From: Saccoglossus kowalevskii
Taxonomy: Eukaryota > Hemichordata > Enteropneusta > Harrimaniidae
Reading direction: 5' to 3'
Length of the DNA: 25,667 nt
Assembly (NCBI RefSeq): GCF_000003605.2
Contig: NW_003158729.1
Coordinates: forward strand, 152,894 to 178,560
Shown here: one piece after another, positions 20,894 through 25,667 of the stretch
Numbering within the stretch: the first letter of the stretch is position 1
Layout: every line of letters begins with the position of its first letter
Notes under the pieces: model-generated
Databases searched by the model: none
Seen by the model: only the letters and a program-made list of their open reading frames with translations
Told to the model about the DNA's origin: nothing
Program-made: the position numbers and the translations under genes

Positions 20894-21058
20894 CATCATC
20901 ACCATCAGCCTGAGTGCACCCGCCATCACCATCAGTGCACCCGTCATCACCATCAGTGCACCCGTCATCACCATCAGTGCACCCGTCATCACCATCAGTG
21001 CACCCGTCATCACCGTCAGTGCACCCGTCATCACCATCAGTGCACCCGTCATCACCAC
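20894..21058. repeat. 21-bp minisatellite, array 2
   Basis: About seven near-identical copies of the 21-bp unit GTGCACCCGTCATCACCATCA. Because 21 is a multiple of three, several frames stay open and give repetitive peptides such as HHHQCTR or GCTDGDD. These are not taken as proteins. Confidence 0.9.
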
Positions 21059-21279
21059 TATATCCAAAGCACACAGAGTTATTGGGGAACCAGAATTGTA
21101 ATTGAATATTACAGAGTATGACATGGTTGGAGTGTGTAGAAATATTTTGCTTAGCATGCAGTCGCTGGAATAGAAAGCGGGAATCACGTATATTAAGTCT
21201 TGACCCTCACTCTGTCTATTGCGGTAATTTGAAGACTGTACACGCGTTCTATCATACTAAACTGGTCACCAAATTTAAC

Positions 21280-21826
21280 AACTGTTTCTAATGGGGGTGA
21301 GAATACCGCCAAAATTAGCTTGGTGTCATTATTTGAACATTGTTTAGTTGTTTGGTCATTATTTGGAAACTTGTTTGGTTATCATTTGGTCATTATTTTG
21401 CGCTTATTCCATTATTGTGTTATTGCTACAATATTATTTTGTCATTGTTTCATTGTGTTACAATTGTGTCGTTATTTAGAAATTATCTTGACATTCAATT
21501 GTCATAAGATTCGGTTATTTTCACGTCTAAATGTCTCGACATTCGGTTCACTTGACTTGCGATTACCTCAACATTCGGTTCGCTTGACTTGCGATTACCT
21601 CAACATTCGATTACCTGACCTACATTAGCTGACCCCGCTATACATGTAGTATTCGATCCATAGTCCCGGGCCGCCTCCAATAAAGCATTGCTCAAGATGG
21701 CAATGCGGCCTTTGTAAAAGTTAGCGGGAATTTCTAAATAATGGTCGTTTCACCAACATCCAGGGAATGACTGAGGTCGTCAGAGCCTGTCGTGACATAA
21801 TATCAAATGCCGCAAACTTGGTTAGA
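21280..21826. repeat. Long inverted repeat, left arm
   Basis: It is the reverse complement of 24948-25434 with indels. Shared blocks are GGGGTGAGAATACCGC, AAAATTAGCTTGGTGTCATT, the CATTATTTGG-rich stretch, GATTACCTGACCTACATTAG, ACATGTATAGCGGGGTC (inverse), and the GACGACCTCAGTCA block near the inner end. The left arm has an extra ~150-bp piece with two copies of TTCGGTTCRCTTGACTTGCG. Its version of the internal open frame is frameshifted. Confidence 0.85.
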
Positions 21827-22121
21827 GAATATTATTTCTCCAAATGCGATGACTGAAGTGAGGAGGAATTATTAAACAGATGATCGTGACACGGCTGACA
21901 CGATCAATAACCGGCCTTTCAGTGGACTTGGTAGTGCCATCACGGTTCTTTTTTTTTAAGTGAAAGTTGAACCATGTATCATTCTGATTCTCATTCCCCG
22001 GCCTCTCCTATCTCAGGTACTTATTGACAGACATATTCCTGTTATGGGCGTGATTTTTTACGTTCACTTCATTATTGTCAAGATGCCGATATATTTGTAC
22101 GGCTGATTTGTAGCGCGCCAT

Positions 22122-22420
22122 TCATTTCATGGCGCTACGAAATCGGATGTCTTCGTTGGTAACAACTGCATTGGCAATGAATTTGTGGGTTTCATTGCCA
22201 ATAGCAATCACGTCAGTGTCACAAGAGTTTTTCGCCAGCCATGCCTCGCATCTGCAGTAATCATAATTATGCTGTCTTCGAGGTTTTTGGTAAATGTCGA
22301 CTTCCTCTCGCAAAGCAGTTTCAATTTTGTTTTGATTCGATTGCTGTGAATTTCTCCTCCGTCAAATTCCCCATATATTACTGGCCAAAGTAGCCTATTC
22401 CGACGGTTGACAAAACTCAA
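22122..22420 (-). pseudogene. Frameshifted transposase-like relic
   Basis: Two overlapping minus-strand frames (22420-22208 and the one ending at 22122) read as one product if a single-base shift near 22230 is allowed. Together they show ADARHGWRK, then N-SCDTDVIAIGNETHKF. The pattern D-x-R-H-G, R/K-N, D-x-V-x-A-I-G, T-H-K resembles a motif I remember from transposase-like proteins of aquatic invertebrates and fish. The family name is uncertain (a Kolobok-type or other RNase-H-fold transposase is possible). The frame is interrupted at both ends, so it is dead. Confidence 0.4.
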
Positions 22421-22936
22421 TTCTGTAGTTGACTAGAAATTTGCTATTTAGTAGATGGGGAGCTGAATTCCATCGAAATGCATACCCCCGGTTGCAACGG
22501 GTTTTCATAAGTTGCTCCATGGACTAAATAAACTGGGTTGCAGTTGTAACTGTGGAATTTCGCTTGCTGCACAAGGTTGTCGATAGATGAAACTGTGGTA
22601 ATAAACATTTGCTGCTCAGTATCATGTGATCGATTAATTTGAGTGTTATTAAACCTTCACGTCAGAGGTACCAATTCTCCACCTTTCTATCGAACAAAGG
22701 CATACAGAGAATCGAATCGTTTCAACCTCTCATCTCAGCGCCACGTCGGAACTCTCTCAAGAGCGCGTTAAGACTGCGTCAAGGCTGCCCCAGGACTGCT
22801 TGCCTCGGGGTGAGCTTGCCACAACTAACTGAGATCAGCTGTATTCATTTCTTAACTGTTAGCCAATTACAGAGGAGTTTAAGAGCTTGAGGCGTTGCCT
22901 AGATACATTCAATTCGCATATAGCCAATCACACAAA

Positions 22937-22966
22937 GACATTATGGCATTAACACGCCATAATGTC
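22937..22966. repeat. Hairpin with perfect 11-nt arms
   Basis: GACATTATGGC and GCCATAATGTC flank an 8-nt loop. Confidence 0.85.
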
Positions 22967-23559
22967 AGATTAATTGCCCCCGATGCCGGGACATAACTCC
23001 CGTATTTATAGGCGCCTCGTTGACTTAACCAACTTCTATAGTCGCAATTATATCAGCCAGTTGTTCCATTCACTAATTTCCTAACATACGAATGAACCTG
23101 ATCATGACAAGTTACAGCAGGTCTGGATTATCCAGGGGTCATCAGTGAATGTCGCCATGACTACAAAAAACGGCCTCATCCAAGCACATGAAAATATAAA
23201 TCATGACAATCACCGCACAATGTATTTAGTACGTAATTTCCAGAAATATCAGTATGTGTTGGCGGTATTCATTCGTTTTATCGATCTTTATATAAAACTT
23301 TTGACGGTTTATAGAATAATGTATGTTTATTCATATCACATTTATTGACAGTATACTTCTTAGAATCATCATTTCATAACAATATGGGAAACTACTAGTA
23401 AGCACACCGTGCATTTATTTGGCCAATATTTTTTCGAACATCGGAGTAAACACCGTATTTCTATTGGGTTCATGAGAACGCCTCCGCCCTAAAAATTGTT
23501 ACTCGAAGGGATCTATGGCAACGTTGTGCGTTTTTGGCACTCGTTTTAGTTCACATCTG

Positions 23560-23780
23560 TGATTCAGATGGGGCGGCACGAAACTTTACATCCGTCGGGG
23601 GCGAGATCTGCTCACAACCTCTAGGGGATCCGGGGGCATGCACAAATTTGAAATCTAGACCCTCTAAAACGCTATTTTCTGCATTTTGAGGGGCAAATTT
23701 TGCTGACACAAAGGGTTTCCGCTTGATTCTGGAGGGGCGACGCCCCCAACATTTTCTTCGTGGGGCGACCGCTGCCGCTG
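23560..23780. repeat. GC-rich dispersed repeat
   Basis: This block is far richer in G and C than its surroundings, with GGGG/CCCC clusters (CGTCGGGGGCGAGATC, GATCCGGGGGCATGC, GGAGGGGCGACGCCCCC). This style is common in repeated elements of marine invertebrates. Its minus-strand open frame (23551-23784) is probably incidental. Confidence 0.35.
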
Positions 23781-24426
23781 CCACCGTGACAGTGTATGTA
23801 TGCTATTGAAGAATAAATCGAGGTTGAGTTGTAATTTTCACGACGTGTCCGTTTCAGTTTCACTGCTAAGAAGATCGACACCCCTACACCCCCATACGCG
23901 GGTCATAGATTGGAGTAAATTCATATCGTTTTCTAACGAAACTAAACTAAACGGTCCTTTTCAGGGCCAACATATCTTCCCAAAAGAGTGATACCGTACC
24001 AAAAATTACATAATTTTATTATAAATAATAAACTGTCACACATACTCGCCACGACTGACAAATTACTCTTTGTGTGGAGTATAAACAAGAAAAAATATTT
24101 CTGCGTGTTTTTTCCGTGTCCCTAAATCTTTTGAATGAAATAAAAAAAACACCGATGCACGCATGTCAATGTTACTGTAGTAGTCTGAGATGTTATGACT
24201 TAGGGTTAGGAATACTTTAGAGTTAACTACTAGTATCTTATTTCAGGCTCGAAAAGACTAATTGATATAGAGTAAAATACTTTATTATAGCTGGAATTAA
24301 TTTTCGCTGTCATTTCCCCCAATGCGTTTTTTATTATACCCTACGATATTTTTTATGTAAGCACCCTACCCACTAAAAAAAAGTTTCCCTGTCCTTCCAT
24401 TTTTTAAGAAATCTGCCCTGGCTACA

Positions 24427-24438
24427 GGGGGGGGGGGG
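24427..24438. repeat. Poly-G run of 12
   Basis: Twelve G in a row, followed by a pyrimidine-rich stretch; it may form a G-quadruplex-like structure with nearby G-runs. Confidence 0.9.
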
Positions 24439-24943
24439 TACTGATATTTCCCGCCCCCTACAAAAAATAGAAAAAAATCCCCTGATCTCAAAAAAACCTT
24501 TGGAACAGCTTTTCCGATGAACAGCTCCATTGTAACACAGTCCTGCATGATTGTGATACATTAGTAGTGCCGACGCCAGTTCCAACGAGCTGCCTCGTCA
24601 CCAGAAACGAGTTGTTGATTTCACTTTTCACAGCTCAGACCACAGGAAGCCCAGGAACTAAAATAAACTGTACGCGGTACCTATGAGCGAGGGGGCGTGA
24701 TCGGCTGGTATCGGCTAGTGTAATAGACAAGGGATAAAGGCTCCAGTCAGCTCACATTTTAAACTGGAAAAACAGGCAAAAAGAATGAAAAATAAAATCT
24801 AAAAAAAAAAATACCAGCTTGATGAATATTAGTTGCTCTTTCATGACACGGTAACAGGTCTTGTGATTAGTTCTTGGCACGTTCTAATCATCATCTAATG
24901 ATCAAGTCGGATCATCTCTCGCAAATTTTGCTAGGAGCGCGTC

Positions 24944-25168
24944 GTGTCAAGTTTTGCGGCTTCTGATATTGTGTCACGACAGGCTCTGACGACCTCAGTC
25001 AGTTCCCCGGATGTTGATGGAAACGGCCATCATTTAAAAATTCTCGCTAACTTTTACAAAGGCTACATCGCTATCATGAGCAATGCTTTATCGGAGGCGG
25101 CCCGGAAATATGGATTGAATACTACATGTATAGCGGGGTCAGCTAATGTAGGTCAGGTAATCGAATGA
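24944..25168 (+). pseudogene. Coding-like fragment inside the repeat, family not recognised
   Basis: The 74-codon frame has a balanced amino-acid make-up, unlike the low-complexity frames around it. It shows a hydrophobic-spaced helix (LKILANFYKGYIAIMSNALSEAARKYG) followed by a CIAGSAN segment. The same residues are partly readable in the left arm. It probably derives from the mobile element's protein; no domain is recognised and no start context is seen. Confidence 0.35.
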
Positions 25169-25434
25169 AACAATGACAAAATAAATATTGTAGCAATTAC
25201 ACAATAATAAAATTTTTAAGAAATAAAGTTGAAATAATGAAACAATAACAATACGATGCTGCAGTAATAACACAATAATGGAATAAGCGCAAAATAATGT
25301 TTAAATAAAGAACAAATAACTGAATAATGACCAAATAATAACCAAACAAGTTTCCAAATAAAGACCAAACAACTAAACAATGTTCAAATAATGACACCAA
25401 GCTAATTTTAGCGGTATTCTCACCCCATAGTTTC
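24948..25434. repeat. Long inverted repeat, right arm
   Basis: This is the partner of 21280-21826. It contains an open frame on the plus strand (24944-25168) that reads like real protein in the part about 24990-25150 (ANFYKGYIAIMSNALSEAAR, then KYGLNTTCIAGSANVG). The left arm preserves the same residues only with frameshifts. The right arm has an extra ~80-bp AT-rich piece. Confidence 0.85.
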
Positions 25435-25589
25435 TGGTCTTTACACTCTGAATGTCTGAAGTCTGAATCAGAGCGTCGGCAAGTCTCGATAGGTTTTGAT
25501 TGTATACAGCGCCACCAGTGGCTGTTCCCGGCTCCATGCATCCAGTCATTACAAATGAACCCATCACCTGGGATCACCTTCAGAGCACC

Positions 25590-25667
25590 CAACACCCGTG
25601 GTCATCACCAGGGCAACCAACACCCGTGGTCATCACCAGGGCAACCAACACCCGTGGTCATTACCAG
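25590..25667. repeat. 28-bp minisatellite, running off the window
   Basis: Nearly three copies of a 28-bp unit beginning CAACACCCGTGGTCATCACC. The unit shares CACCCGT and CATCACCA with the 21-bp arrays at 20581-21058 in the same orientation. The array continues past the window edge. Confidence 0.85.

Larger units (their letters stand above)
21827..24947. other. Spacer between the inverted-repeat arms
   Basis: About 3.1 kb. It holds a transposase-like relic (22122-22420), small hairpins at 22110-22139 and 22937-22966, a GC-rich dispersed repeat (23560-23780), and a 12-G run at 24427-24438. No intact gene is supported. Confidence 0.5.

Noticed and set aside
20750-21187. Open frames over the 21-bp minisatellite (HHHQCTR, GCTDGDD, GALMVMT repeats)
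   Set aside because: The unit is a multiple of three without stops, so several frames remain open on both strands. No start context or non-repeat domain is present.
22639-22890. 83-residue plus-strand frame
   Set aside because: No recognised motif, and it lies in repeat-rich spacer DNA.
24199-24210. TTAGGGTTAGG, telomere-like sequence
   Set aside because: Less than two units, so it is expected by chance.

Overview
The window looks like animal nuclear DNA. It is AT-rich, its coding sequence is split into short exons with GT/AG introns, and it holds a LINE fragment, several small inverted-repeat elements, microsatellites and minisatellites. There is no operon-like layout and no long uninterrupted gene. 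The repeat style and a LINE C-terminal motif suggest a marine invertebrate, possibly a non-vertebrate deuterostome such as a hemichordate or amphioxus. That placement is a guess; no marker fixes the species.

The main content is a tandem pair of related multi-exon genes on the minus strand. Gene A (15902 down to 13919) is complete: five coding exons, all with GT/AG splice sites, encode a 221-residue protein with a signal peptide, a basic linker and a series of amphipathic helical segments. Gene B (about 8.7 kb down to 6661) has four matching exons with the same intron phases and similar exon sizes; its short first exon could not be fixed. The shared plan is a tiny first exon ending in phase 1 inside the signal peptide, three phase-0 introns, a helix-A exon, a short linker exon, a long helical exon and a last exon with a C-terminal helix. 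This is the gene plan of vertebrate class I four-helix cytokines of the IL-6/G-CSF type. I read the pair as candidate invertebrate helical cytokines, possibly ligands for gp130/Domeless-like receptors. Gene and exon structure are well supported; the cytokine identity is an inference from architecture, since sequence similarity to named cytokines is not visible by eye. Just upstream of gene A are a TATA element, a kappaB-like palindrome and a STAT-like TTCNNNGAA site within about 75 bp.

Layout: 1-3178, no gene, with a perfect 47-nt palindrome. 3179-3487, two small inverted-repeat elements. 3866-4267, LINE reverse-transcriptase C-terminal remnant. 4268-6660, AT-rich non-coding DNA with an (AATC)n microsatellite and a TA-flanked MITE. 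6661-8681, gene B. 8786-8924, a MITE copy. 8925-13918, AT-rich intergenic DNA with a diverged duplicated segment. 13919-15902, gene A, then its promoter to about 16090. 16091-20580, intergenic repeats including a hairpin, a tandem array with RFX/X-box-like motifs, further MITE copies and a paired palindrome. 20581-25667, a repeat-rich block with minisatellites, a long inverted repeat (arms about 21280-21826 and 24948-25434), a frameshifted transposase-like relic and a GC-rich dispersed repeat.

Most other open frames in the window are short, low-complexity or shadows and are not annotated as genes.
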